A stretch of 64,000 bases of DNA, from the NCBI GenBank assembly GCA_036278835.1, contig DASUKH010000133.1, positions 3,904 to 67,903 of the forward strand. Direction: 5' to 3'. The notes beneath the pieces are model-generated. The model was not told where the DNA came from and did not search any database. It was given only the letters and a program-made list of their open reading frames with translations. The DNA comes from DATARH01 sp036278835 (GTDB lineage Bacteria > Pseudomonadota > Alphaproteobacteria > ATCC43930 > CGMCC-115725). Shown here piece by piece: positions 1 to 8,343 of the stretch. Each line of letters opens with the position of its first letter. Position 1 is the stretch's first letter. Position numbers and translations under genes: made by a program.

Positions 1-16
1 GCTCTCCCCCCGAGCC

Positions 17-96
17 GCATCCCCGGCGAAAGCCGGGACTCACGTCTCCACAGCCGGAATGCCGCCGAGGTGGGCCCCGGCTTTCGCCGGGGATGC
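17..96. repeat. Inverted pair of GC-rich palindromic repeats
   Basis: Two 21-nt arms at 17-37 and 76-96 are perfect inverted copies. Each contains a smaller palindrome with core CCCGGCGAAAGCCGGG. The unit belongs to the same family as the copies at 29551-29630, 29893-30020 and 39476-39554. It lies just past the 3' end of the 6-phosphogluconate dehydrogenase gene, so its RNA could fold and act as a transcript end or processing site. That role is inferred; the repeat itself is directly visible. Confidence 0.85.
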
Positions 97-134
97 GGCC
101 GGAGGATCGGACAGGAGAGCTTCCGGCCCACTGC

Positions 135-1115
135 CTAGGCTTTCGGCGGTTCGCGGTGGCCGCCGAACTGCTTGCGCATCGCCGACAGGATTTTTTCGGC
201 GAAGGTATGGTCCTGGCGCGAGCGAAAACGAGCGTAGAGCGCGGCCGACAACACCTCGGCCGGCACCGCCTCCTCGATCGCCGATTGGATCGTCCAGCGC
301 CCTTCCCCCGAATCCTCGACATAGCCCGAAAATGCCTTCAGCTCGGGGTCCTCGGCCAGCGCGATCGCGGTCAGGTCGAGCAGCCACGAGGCGACGACGC
401 TGCCGCGCCGCCACACCTCGGCGATGTCGGGAAGGTTGAGCTGGTAGCGGCGGTTCTCCGGCACCGCCTCGGACGCGACATTGCGCAGGATGTCGAAGCC
501 TTCGGCATAGGCCTGCATGACCCCGTATTCGATGCCGTTATGTACCATCTTGACGAAATGCCCGGCGCCGGCCGGCCCGCAATATAGATAGCCTTGCTCG
601 ACCCGCTTATCGCGACCTTCGCGGCCCGGCGTCCGCTCGATCGTGCCGAGGCCGGGCGCCAGCGCGGCGAAGATCGGATCGAGATGCTCGAAGGCCTCCT
701 TGTCACCGCCGATCATCATGCAATAGCCGCGCTCAAGCCCCCAAACCCCGCCGCTGGTGCCGACATCGAGATAGCGCACGCCCTTCTGCGCCAGGAGTTC
801 GGCATGCGCGACATCGTCGTGAAAGAACGAGTTGCCGCCGTCGATCAGGATGTCGCCCGGCTCCAGCAATTGCGACAGCTCGACGATGGTGCCGTGGGTG
901 ATCGCGCCGGCCGGCAGCATGACCCAGACGGCGCGCGGCTTCGCGAGCTGGCGCACGAAATCGGCGAGGCCCTGGCTCGAGGTCGCGCCTTCGCCGGCGA
1001 GCTCCTGCACCGCCTCGGCACTCTTGTCATAGACGACGCAATCGTGCCCGGCCTGCATCAGCCGCCGCACGATGTTGCCGCCCATTCGGCCGAGGCCGAT
1101 CATCCCGAGTTGCAT
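135..1115 (-). CDS. gnd: 6-phosphogluconate dehydrogenase, short (GndA/YqeC-like) type
   Basis: Oxidative decarboxylation of 6-phosphogluconate to ribulose 5-phosphate in the pentose phosphate pathway, cytosolic. The 326-residue protein starts with a Rossmann motif GLGRMG (residues 7-12), then shows the substrate motif GTSGG (119-123) and the catalytic stretch around K189, with HNGIEYG at 192-198. The length fits the short, usually NAD-preferring class rather than the roughly 470-residue form. The ATG is preceded by a strong ribosome binding site (CCAGGAGGA). It is the last gene of a minus-strand run with the Tal-Pgi fusion (58 nt upstream) and gluconokinase, so gluconate is phosphorylated and oxidised by neighbouring products. 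The family is clear; cofactor preference is inferred from length. Confidence 0.93.
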   Translation of the reverse strand: MQLGMIGLGRMGGNIVRRLMQAGHDCVVYDKSAEAVQELAGEGATSSQGLADFVRQLAKPRAVWVMLPAGAITHGTIVELSQLLEPGDILIDGGNSFFHDDVAHAELLAQKGVRYLDVGTSGGVWGLERGYCMMIGGDKEAFEHLDPIFAALAPGLGTIERTPGREGRDKRVEQGYLYCGPAGAGHFVKMVHNGIEYGVMQAYAEGFDILRNVASEAVPENRRYQLNLPDIAEVWRRGSVVASWLLDLTAIALAEDPELKAFSGYVEDSGEGRWTIQSAIEEAVPAEVLSAALYARFRSRQDHTFAEKILSAMRKQFGGHREPPKA

Positions 1116-1154
1116 TCATTTCCTCCTGGGGACAGCGGGTCACCCCCGTAGTCA

Positions 1155-1171
1155 TCCCGGCGAAAGGTGAG
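1155..1171. repeat. Half copy of the CCCGGCGAAAG palindromic repeat
   Basis: The gap between the Tal-Pgi gene and gnd contains GTCATCCCGGCGAAAGG, the left half of the repeat seen complete at 29893-30020. The right half is missing, so this is a degenerate single-arm copy. Confidence 0.6.
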
Positions 1172-1173
1172 GG

Positions 1174-4026
1174 TCAATTCAACGCCTGTTCGATCGCGCG
1201 GGCCAGCTTTTGCAGCCCGGCCCTGAGGTCGCCCGACAGGTGCACCCGCAAGGCGCGGCGACCGCGCTCGGCCAGGACATCAAAATCGCCGCGCGCCTGC
1301 GCCGCCTCGACCACGCCGAACGTATATTTCCGCCCCGGCACCGGCAGGTCGGCCGCCGGATCGGCGGTGATCTGAAGGAAGACGCCGCTGTTCGGGCCGC
1401 CTTTGTAGGCCTGCCCGGTCGAATGCAAAAAGCGCGGACCGAACCCGAGGCAGGTCGCGGCGTGCGTCTTGTCGCGGATCGCCCGGCGCACCGCCTGCAA
1501 CGCCGCGGTATGGGCCGGGTTGCGATCGATGTAGGCGAGCAGCGCGACATAATCGCCGGACCGCACCCGGCCGAGATGCGCCTTCAACGCCGCCGCCAGC
1601 GAGCCGGCATGCGGCTTCAGCTCGGCCGCGTTGCGCGGGTCGGCGTAGAGCGCCATCCCGTCGCCGGTAAAGAACGGCGCCTCCGCCGGCAATGACCCCT
1701 TCTCCTCGTAGGCGGCGGTCAATTCGCGGGTCTTGACCTTGCTCGCCTCGACATCGGGCTGGTCGAACGGGTTGATGCCAATGATCGACCCGGCGACCGC
1801 CGTCGCCATTTCCCAGCGGAAGAATTCCTGGCCGATCTGGCCGGGCTCGCCGATTGCGATGCGCACCACCGGCTGGCCCGCCGCTTCGAGCGCCGCGACC
1901 GCGGCCTCTCGCTCGCGATCCTGGTCAGAGGCAAGCTTCAGATAAGCGAACACCCGGTCGTTGCGGTAAACCGCCGGCGGGCCGAGCGGCTCGGCGTCGA
2001 CCGGGACGATGCCGCGCCCCCGCTTGCCGGTCGATTCGGCGAGCAGCTGTTCGAGCCAGGCGCCGAGCGCGGCGACCCCGGGCGAAGCGACGATCGTCAG
2101 CTTGTCGCGCCCGTGCCGGGCCGCGGCGCCGAGGATCGCGCCGAGCTGCACCCCGGGGTTCTCGGCCGGCGGCGTGCTCTGGGCGCAGGAGCGCACCATC
2201 TCGGCGGCGCTTTCCAGAAATTTTCTTGTATCGAGGCCGATCGCCGCGGCCGGCACCATGCCGAAATCCGACAGCACCGAATACCGCCCGCCGATCGCCG
2301 GCTCGCCGTGGAAAACCCGCCCGAAGCCCTCCGAGCGCGCCATCTTCTCGACCGACGAACCGGGATCGGTAATCGCGACGAAATGCCGGGCCGCCGCCTC
2401 GGCACTGCCGAGCGCCGCCTTGGCGCGGTCGAAGAAATACTGCTTCAGGATATTGGGTTCGAGGGTGCTGCCCGACTTGCTCGATACGATGAAGAGGGTG
2501 CGCTTCAAGTCAATCTCGCCCTCGATGCGGCGCAGTTGCGCCGGGTCGGTCGTATCGACAGCACGCAATTTCGGAAAGCCGGGATGCTGCCCGAAACTTT
2601 CGGCCAGCACCTCGGCGCCGAGGCTCGATCCGCCCATGCCGAGCAGCAGTGCGTCGGAAAACCCGGCGCCCTTCACGTCGGCGGCGAAGGCGTCGAGATG
2701 CCCCTCCGCCTTCAACTGGGCATCGACGATGGTCAGCCAACCGAGCCAGCGCCCCTCGTCATCCTCGGTCCACAGGCTCGGGTCGCCGTCCCACAAGCGG
2801 CGCACCTTGCCTTCCTTGCGCCAGTCCTCGAGCGCCGCCTTGACCTGATCGTCGAGATCGGCCGGCAGGTTCCAGCTCATTGCGTTGAGCTTGGCGCCGA
2901 GCACCATGCGGCGCTTCTTCTGCACGGCGGCATAGAGCTGGTCGGCGGCGTCGGCGAACAGCCGCACCCCGTCCTCGACCAGCCGCGCGGTGATGTCGTC
3001 GATCGAGATGCCGGACGCCGCGAGGTCCTTCATCGCCGCCTCGGCGCCCGCGACATCCTCTTCGAGGCTGGCGCGTAGCCGCCCATGGTCGCGAAACGCG
3101 TCCATCGTCGCCGGCGGGATCGTGCTGACCGTGTCCGCCCCGATCAGTTCCTCAATGTAGAGAACGTCGCTGTAGGCCTTGTTCTTGGTGCCGGTCGAGG
3201 CCCACAACAGGCGCTGCGTCTGCGCCCCGCGCTGCGCGAGGCGCTGCCAGCGTTCGTCGGCGTGAATCTGCTGGTAGAGGCGGTAGGCGAGCCTGGCGTT
3301 GGCGATCGCGATCCTGCCCTTGAGCCGGGACAGCCGTTCCTTCTCGGCCGGGTCGGGACTGGCCGCGATCTTGCGGTCGAGCGCCTCGTCCACCAAGGTG
3401 TCGATGCGGCTGACGAAAAAGCTCGCGACGCTCGCCACCTTGTGCGGATCGCCGCCCTTGGCGACAAAATCCTCGAGGCCGGAGATGTAAGCGTCGGCGA
3501 CTTCGGCATAGACCTTCTGCGAAAACAATAGCGTGATGTTGACGTTGATGCCCTCGCCGGTCAGCGTGCGGATTGCCGACAGCCCCGGCTTCGTGCCGGG
3601 GACTTTGACCATCAGGTTGCGGCGATCGATGTTGCGCCACAGACGGCGCGCCTCCTCGACGGTCTCGTGCGTCTGCATCGCGAGATAAGGCGACACCTCG
3701 ATCGAAATGTAGCCGTCGCGGCGCTGCGTCTGCTCATAGACGGCATTGAGCGCGTCGGCGCCGTCCTGGATGTCGCGGATCGCCAGATCCTCGAACAGCG
3801 CGCCCGGATCGAGGTCGCCACGGCCCTCGGCGGCGGCGATCAACGCGTCATAAGCGTCGCCATGGCCGATCGCCTTCTCGAAGATCGACGGGTTCGAGGT
3901 GACCCCGCGCAGCCCGTCCTCGACAATCAGCCGGGCAAGCCCGCCGCTCGTCAACAGGTCGCGGCTGACAAAGTCGAGCCACACCGATTGCCCGTATTCC
4001 TGAAGCTGTTTCAGCGGATTGGTCAT
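1174..4026 (-). CDS. tal-pgi: Bifunctional transaldolase / glucose-6-phosphate isomerase
   Basis: A fusion of two sugar-phosphate enzymes, 950 residues from the chosen start. Residues 1 to about 370 are transaldolase, with the Schiff-base lysine in the motif NLMVKVPGT (K141). From about 390 to the end is glucose-6-phosphate isomerase, with the sugar-phosphate loop VSSKSGSTLEPN. Transaldolase exchanges three-carbon units between sedoheptulose 7-phosphate and glyceraldehyde 3-phosphate; the isomerase interconverts glucose 6-phosphate and fructose 6-phosphate. The start MTNPLKQLQEYGQ matches usual transaldolase N termini and has AAAGGTGG before it; an upstream in-frame ATG at 4107 would add 27 residues of low-quality sequence. 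Fused Tal-Pgi proteins are known in several alphaproteobacteria. Neighbours gnd and gluconokinase complete the pathway. Confidence 0.95.
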   Translation of the reverse strand: MTNPLKQLQEYGQSVWLDFVSRDLLTSGGLARLIVEDGLRGVTSNPSIFEKAIGHGDAYDALIAAAEGRGDLDPGALFEDLAIRDIQDGADALNAVYEQTQRRDGYISIEVSPYLAMQTHETVEEARRLWRNIDRRNLMVKVPGTKPGLSAIRTLTGEGINVNITLLFSQKVYAEVADAYISGLEDFVAKGGDPHKVASVASFFVSRIDTLVDEALDRKIAASPDPAEKERLSRLKGRIAIANARLAYRLYQQIHADERWQRLAQRGAQTQRLLWASTGTKNKAYSDVLYIEELIGADTVSTIPPATMDAFRDHGRLRASLEEDVAGAEAAMKDLAASGISIDDITARLVEDGVRLFADAADQLYAAVQKKRRMVLGAKLNAMSWNLPADLDDQVKAALEDWRKEGKVRRLWDGDPSLWTEDDEGRWLGWLTIVDAQLKAEGHLDAFAADVKGAGFSDALLLGMGGSSLGAEVLAESFGQHPGFPKLRAVDTTDPAQLRRIEGEIDLKRTLFIVSSKSGSTLEPNILKQYFFDRAKAALGSAEAAARHFVAITDPGSSVEKMARSEGFGRVFHGEPAIGGRYSVLSDFGMVPAAAIGLDTRKFLESAAEMVRSCAQSTPPAENPGVQLGAILGAAARHGRDKLTIVASPGVAALGAWLEQLLAESTGKRGRGIVPVDAEPLGPPAVYRNDRVFAYLKLASDQDREREAAVAALEAAGQPVVRIAIGEPGQIGQEFFRWEMATAVAGSIIGINPFDQPDVEASKVKTRELTAAYEEKGSLPAEAPFFTGDGMALYADPRNAAELKPHAGSLAAALKAHLGRVRSGDYVALLAYIDRNPAHTAALQAVRRAIRDKTHAATCLGFGPRFLHSTGQAYKGGPNSGVFLQITADPAADLPVPGRKYTFGVVEAAQARGDFDVLAERGRRALRVHLSGDLRAGLQKLARAIEQALN

Positions 4027-4165
4027 GCGCCACCTTTCTGCCGATCGGGCCGCCGTCGGGCGAGGCTGGCCGAAAACAATCGTCTTCTGCGAAACCGACG
4101 GCCGCAATCATCACGTCGTGATTTTGGCGCCCCGTTCAACGACCCAAAGATCGCCAATTTCAACG

Positions 4166-4699
4166 TCACGGGCCGGCGATGGTGCCCGTCGGGTCTAGCG
4201 CGGCGACGATCTGTCGGACAATCCGATCGACCGGCGCCGCCACCGAGACGGCTATTGGATGCTCGTCCGGCCCCGGCGGTTCCAGGGCGGCGAACTGACT
4301 CTCGAGCAGGCTTGCCGGCATGAAATGGCCGGTGCGGCCGGCCAGCCGCTCCGCAAGCAGTTCCGGCGTCCCGTACAGAAAGACGAGCCGCACCTCCGGC
4401 CGGTCGCCGACAATGACCTCTCGGTAGCGCCGCTTCAACGCCGAGCAGGTGATGACGGCGCTTTCGCCGGCCCCGCGCCAACGGTCGATCCGCGCCGCGA
4501 CGGCGGCGAGCCAGGGCGCGCGATCCTGATCGTCGAGCGGGTGGCCGGACCGCATCTTGGCGACGTTTTCCGGCGGGTGCAGCCGGTCGCCATCTTCGAA
4601 GGCGCAGCCGAGCTGCGCCGCCAGCGCCGTCCCGACGGTGCTTTTGCCCGACCCCGAGACTCCCATAACGACGATGATGCACGCCCGGTCGCGCCGCAC
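4166..4699 (-). CDS. gntK: Gluconokinase
   Basis: ATP-dependent phosphorylation of gluconate to 6-phosphogluconate, feeding the downstream gnd. The 177-residue product has a Walker A loop GVSGSGKST close to its N terminus, the gluconokinase motif DGDRLHPPENVAKM and the segment ITCSALKRRYREVI, all typical of the GntK/IdnK group. I chose a GTG start with GGGAAAGGGG upstream because it gives the usual family length (about 170 residues). An ATG at 4771 would add a 24-residue basic leader, and an ATG inside the P-loop region would truncate the first strand. It sits 139 nt upstream of the Tal-Pgi gene and 93 nt downstream of the O-antigen-ligase-like gene, all on the same strand. Confidence 0.92.
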   Translation of the reverse strand: MRRDRACIIVVMGVSGSGKSTVGTALAAQLGCAFEDGDRLHPPENVAKMRSGHPLDDQDRAPWLAAVAARIDRWRGAGESAVITCSALKRRYREVIVGDRPEVRLVFLYGTPELLAERLAGRTGHFMPASLLESQFAALEPPGPDEHPIAVSVAAPVDRIVRQIVAALDPTGTIAGP

Positions 4700-4792
4700 G
4701 GCCAACCCCTTTCCCGACGATCCGGCCGATCGGCAGCCAAGCCGTTGACGCGCATTGTGTCGCGCCGGCATCGCCCGCGCAACGGGCGCGGC

Positions 4793-5965
4793 TCACCCGC
4801 GCTTCGGAACACGCGCGATCGCCAGCACCGCGAAGAGGCAGAGGCTCAGGGTCGCGAGCCACCACTCCTCCCAGATGCCCCAGCCGGACATCGCGATGAC
4901 CAGCGCGGCGGTCAGGCTGCCGCCGGCCGCCGCGGCATAAGGCGGCGGCCACGCCGCCGCGCCGAGGCGGCGCCATAACAGCCCGACGAGCAGCGCGAAC
5001 AGCGCTGCGCCCGGCGCGCCCAATTCGAGCCACACCTGCAGCGCGGCATCGTGCGGATGAAGCGGTAGCCATTGCTGGCCCGGTCGGATCTCGACCTTGC
5101 CGCCGGGGATCAGCCGCGACGAATCGAGACCCCAGCCGGCGAACGGCCGCTCAACGATCCGCTCGCCGGCGAACGACCAGATCAGCAGGCGGTGCCCGGC
5201 CGATTTTTTGAAGCCATCGACCCGCGCGAACACGGCAGGCGAATGCGCCGGCATCGGCAGGGTCAGCGGCGCCGTCAGGATGCCGATCACGGCGATCGCG
5301 GCGATGATCCGCGCCGTCGCCGGGGGCCGCCACCAGACAAGCGCCGCGATCGGCAGGCTCGCCGCCAGCGCGAGCTTCGCCGTGGTATCGTCGAGCATGC
5401 CGACACACGCCGCCATCGCGGCGCCGGCAAGCAGCGCCAACCGAGGCCGCCCGCGGCAGAACAGCAGGGCCGCCAGCGGCAACGTCGTCAGCGCGAGGCA
5501 GGCGGAAAGCTGGTTGAGCCGGGTCTCGGCAAACGGCCGCACCGTCACCAGCCGGCTCAGCGCCCCGCCGCTCAGGAGATCGAAGAAGGCGAGCGCGACG
5601 GCGACCGCGATGCCCGCGGCAAGACACCACGCGAGCCGGCGCGGCGCCCTTATACAGATGCCGGCGCCTGCCAGCGCGAGGGCGGCGGCGAACAGCCCGG
5701 CGAGGCGCAGCGCCATGATGCCGCTGCGGTCGGGGCCGATCGACCACGCCGCCGACAGCGCGCCCCATGCCAGGATGCCGCCGAGCAGGACGGCCGGCGC
5801 CCGCAATCCGGCGAGGCGGCCCGCCGTGCGATCGGCCGCGATGAGGCCGGCCGCGCACAATCCGGCAACGGCGTCGAGCGGCGCTGCGCCGCGCGGCACC
5901 AGCGCCAATACCGGCGGCAACAGAAACAGCGCGAGATCGAGACCGCCCTCGCACCAGCCGCGCAT
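4793..5965 (-). CDS. O-antigen ligase-like polytopic membrane protein (WaaL/Wzy_C family)
   Basis: A roughly 390-residue, very hydrophobic protein with about ten predicted membrane segments and one large loop before the last helices. The loop region carries RLLIWSFAGERIVERPFAGW and a downstream LHPHDAALQVWLELG, the arrangement seen in Wzy_C/WaaL proteins, where an Arg-x3-Trp motif and a periplasmic histidine are used to transfer polysaccharide to lipid A core. The likely role is ligation or polymerisation of a surface glycan in the inner membrane. The start is the first ATG that leaves a short cytoplasmic tail. The 5' region is divergent from rpsD. The family assignment is good; the exact reaction (ligase or polymerase) cannot be told. 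Confidence 0.8.
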   Translation of the reverse strand: MRGWCEGGLDLALFLLPPVLALVPRGAAPLDAVAGLCAAGLIAADRTAGRLAGLRAPAVLLGGILAWGALSAAWSIGPDRSGIMALRLAGLFAAALALAGAGICIRAPRRLAWCLAAGIAVAVALAFFDLLSGGALSRLVTVRPFAETRLNQLSACLALTTLPLAALLFCRGRPRLALLAGAAMAACVGMLDDTTAKLALAASLPIAALVWWRPPATARIIAAIAVIGILTAPLTLPMPAHSPAVFARVDGFKKSAGHRLLIWSFAGERIVERPFAGWGLDSSRLIPGGKVEIRPGQQWLPLHPHDAALQVWLELGAPGAALFALLVGLLWRRLGAAAWPPPYAAAAGGSLTAALVIAMSGWGIWEEWWLATLSLCLFAVLAIARVPKRG

Positions 5966-6021
5966 CGCGGTGCGCCACGGCAGGCCCGGAGCATGGCCAA
6001 GGGAACCGCCGATCGGGCGGT

Positions 6022-6049
6022 TTGACTTCGCCGGCACGCCGATTATAGT
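6022..6049 (+). promoter_or_regulatory. Sigma70-type promoter of rpsD
   Basis: TTGACT (6022-6027) and TATAGT (6044-6049) are separated by 16 bp, each one mismatch from consensus. The predicted transcript start near 6056 leaves a leader of about 93 nt before the rpsD ATG, long enough for an autoregulatory fold. Confidence 0.7.
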
Positions 6050-6148
6050 GCACCCCCTTCCCAGAAACGAGGGCGAGACGCCCCGGCCGATGCGCTTAAC
6101 GCGACGGCCCTGCTGGGACAACAACAAGCTAAACCGGATCGGACTGGC

Positions 6149-6763
6149 ATGAGCAAGCGTGAGGAATCGAAATACAAGATCAACCGCCGTCTCGGCGTCA
6201 ATCTGTGGGGCCGGGCCAAGAGCCCGCTCAACCGGCGCGAATACGGCCCGGGCCAGCACGGGCAGCGGCGCAAGAAGCCGTCCGATTACGGCACGCAATT
6301 GTCGGCCAAGCAGAAGCTCAAGGGCTATTACGCGAATATCGGCGAGCGCCAGTTCCGTCGGCTCTACGAGGAGGCGGTGCGGCGGCGCGGCGACACCGGC
6401 GAAAACCTGATCGAGCTGTTGGAGCGCCGGCTCGACTCGACCGTCTATCGCATGAAGCTCGCGCCGACGCCGTTCGCGGCCCGCCAGCTGGTGAACCACG
6501 GGCACGTGCTGGTCAACGGGAGGCGGGTCAACATCCCGTCCTGTCAGCTGCGCGACGGCGACACGATCGAGTTAAAGCAGCGCGCCAGGGAGATGGTGCT
6601 GGTGCTGGAGGCGTCGCGTTCGAGCGAGCGCGATGTGCCCGACTACGTCGAGATCGACCACGAGCGCATGCGCGGGCGCTTTGTCCGGGCGCCAAAGCTC
6701 GCCGATGTCCCCTACCCGGTGACGATGGAGCCGAACCTCGTCATCGAATATTATTCGCGCTGA
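6149..6763 (+). CDS. rpsD: 30S ribosomal protein S4
   Basis: Primary 16S rRNA-binding protein of the small subunit. The 204-residue product has the S4 N-terminal domain (basic, with SPLNRREYGPGQHGQRRKK near residues 29-47) and a central S4 RNA-binding domain (about 94-155, including LVNHGHVLVNGRRVNIPS). It ends in the usual aromatic YYSR tail. Length and sequence are standard for alphaproteobacteria. It is monocistronic here, with its own promoter at 6022-6049, divergent from the O-antigen-ligase-like gene and not in a ribosomal operon, which is common for rpsD in this class. Confidence 0.98.
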   Translation: MSKREESKYKINRRLGVNLWGRAKSPLNRREYGPGQHGQRRKKPSDYGTQLSAKQKLKGYYANIGERQFRRLYEEAVRRRGDTGENLIELLERRLDSTVYRMKLAPTPFAARQLVNHGHVLVNGRRVNIPSCQLRDGDTIELKQRAREMVLVLEASRSSERDVPDYVEIDHERMRGRFVRAPKLADVPYPVTMEPNLVIEYYSR

Positions 6764-6975
6764 CCGGCAGCCGGCGCGACATCGGCCGCAGTGTTACTCT
6801 CTGCCTGATTGCCGGCGGCGCAGCGAAGGGCGGCGGCGCCCCGTTGAATCTTCCGTAACCCGATGATCTCGCGATCGCCGCCCGGGAGCGGGCTGCGTCC
6901 GGGAGCTGACGTGGACTCTGCCTGTCCCTGTTTCAGGCCGCCCGCGATGGCGGCCAGCGCCATGCGGGGCATGCC

Positions 6976-8286
6976 ATGCTGATTCTGCCCGTCTTTATCG
7001 TGCTGCTGCTGATCCTGGTGAACGGCTTTTTCGCCATGGCGGAGATTGCGCTGGTATCGGCACGGCGGGCGCGACTGCAGCCGCTCGCGGCCGACGGCAA
7101 TACCGGGGCCGAAGCGGCGCTCGAATTGAAAAGCGACCCCTCGCGCCTGCTCGCAACGGTGCAGATCGGCATCACGATCATCGCCGTCCTGTCGGGCACG
7201 TTCGGCGAGGCGACGCTGGGCGCAGGTTTGCAGGCCCATCTCGAAGCGCAGGGCGGCGCGATCGCCCAGTATGCCCACGCGATCAGCATGGCCGTGGTGG
7301 TGATCGGCATCTCGTATTTCTCGCTGATCCTCGGCGAACTGGCGCCGAAGCGGATCGCGCTTGCCCATCCCGAACGCATCGCCGCATCCCTCGCGAGGTT
7401 CATGCGCGGGCTGTCGGTCGCGGCGGCGCCGATCGAATGGCTGCTCAGCGCCACCACCGATCTCATCTTGCGCCTGCTGCCGGTCCGCGGCGAGCCGCCG
7501 GGGGTGACCGACGAGGAGATCGCGTTCATGCTGCGCGAAGGGGTGGCGGCCGGGCACATCCCGGTTGGCGAGGAGGCGATCGTCGAGATGGCCCTGCGGC
7601 TCGGCGACCGCCGGGTTAGCGCAGTGATGACGCCGCGCACGCAGATCGAGTTTCTTGATCTCTCGGACACGGAAGACGAATCGCGCCGGCGCATTCGCGA
7701 CAGCGATTTTTCCCGGTTCCCGGTCAGTCAGGGCGGCGAGCACCAGCTGGCCGGCATCGTCCAGGTCAGGGACCTGCTGGCGGCCTCGCTGTCGGGCCAG
7801 CCGTTCAATTTACGGGCCGCCCTGCGCCCGCCGGTTTTCCTGCCGAACACGGTGACCGTGCTGCGCGCCCTCGAATTGTTCAAGACGACCGGCGAGCCGA
7901 TGGCGCTGGTGGTCGACGAGTACGGCGAACTCGAAGGCCTCGTCACGATCACCGACATCCTCGAGGCGTTGGTCGGCGACATCCCGGAGATCGGCCAGAC
8001 CGACCAGCGCGTCGTCCGCCGCGAGGATGGCACGTGGCTGATCGACGGCATGGTGCCGCTCGACGAATTGAAGCAGGTACTCGGGGTCGCGCACCTGCCC
8101 GGCGAAGACCCTGAGTTCCATACGCTCGGCGGCTACATGATGGCGCGGCTCAACCGGGTGCCGCTGGTCGCCGACCGGGTGACCGGTGGCGGTTTCCGCT
8201 TCGAGGTCGTCGATATGGATGGCCGCCGGGTGGACCGCGTGCTGATCGTGCCGCTCAAGGGCAAGGAACGCCCCCGGCAGCGGTGA
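6976..8286 (+). CDS. HlyC/CorC family transporter (CNNM domain, two CBS domains)
   Basis: Inner-membrane protein of 436 residues. Residues 1 to about 195 form a CNNM (DUF21) domain with an N-terminal helix followed by NGFFAMAEIALVSARRARL and further helices. About 210-335 is a CBS pair starting at VMTPRTQIEFLDLSD. The last 85 residues are the CorC_HlyC domain (LPGEDPEFHTLGGYMMARL). Family members are implicated in magnesium or cobalt efflux, and the older name hemolysin C is misleading. The ATG at 6976 begins directly with the first membrane helix, and GGGG lies 8 nt upstream. The 212-nt gap after rpsD holds no gene. Transport substrate is not determined by the sequence. Confidence 0.92.
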   Translation: MLILPVFIVLLLILVNGFFAMAEIALVSARRARLQPLAADGNTGAEAALELKSDPSRLLATVQIGITIIAVLSGTFGEATLGAGLQAHLEAQGGAIAQYAHAISMAVVVIGISYFSLILGELAPKRIALAHPERIAASLARFMRGLSVAAAPIEWLLSATTDLILRLLPVRGEPPGVTDEEIAFMLREGVAAGHIPVGEEAIVEMALRLGDRRVSAVMTPRTQIEFLDLSDTEDESRRRIRDSDFSRFPVSQGGEHQLAGIVQVRDLLAASLSGQPFNLRAALRPPVFLPNTVTVLRALELFKTTGEPMALVVDEYGELEGLVTITDILEALVGDIPEIGQTDQRVVRREDGTWLIDGMVPLDELKQVLGVAHLPGEDPEFHTLGGYMMARLNRVPLVADRVTGGGFRFEVVDMDGRRVDRVLIVPLKGKERPRQR

Positions 8287-8343
8287 ATTGACGGGCTCTC
8301 CCGGCGGAGCGGAGCCCATTAATGCTCGGGAGATCGCCGACGC

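Noticed and set aside
6042..6047. TATAAT on the minus strand as promoter of the O-antigen-ligase-like gene
   Set aside because: No acceptable -35 box (TCGTTT at the right distance), while the same DNA gives an excellent plus-strand promoter for rpsD.
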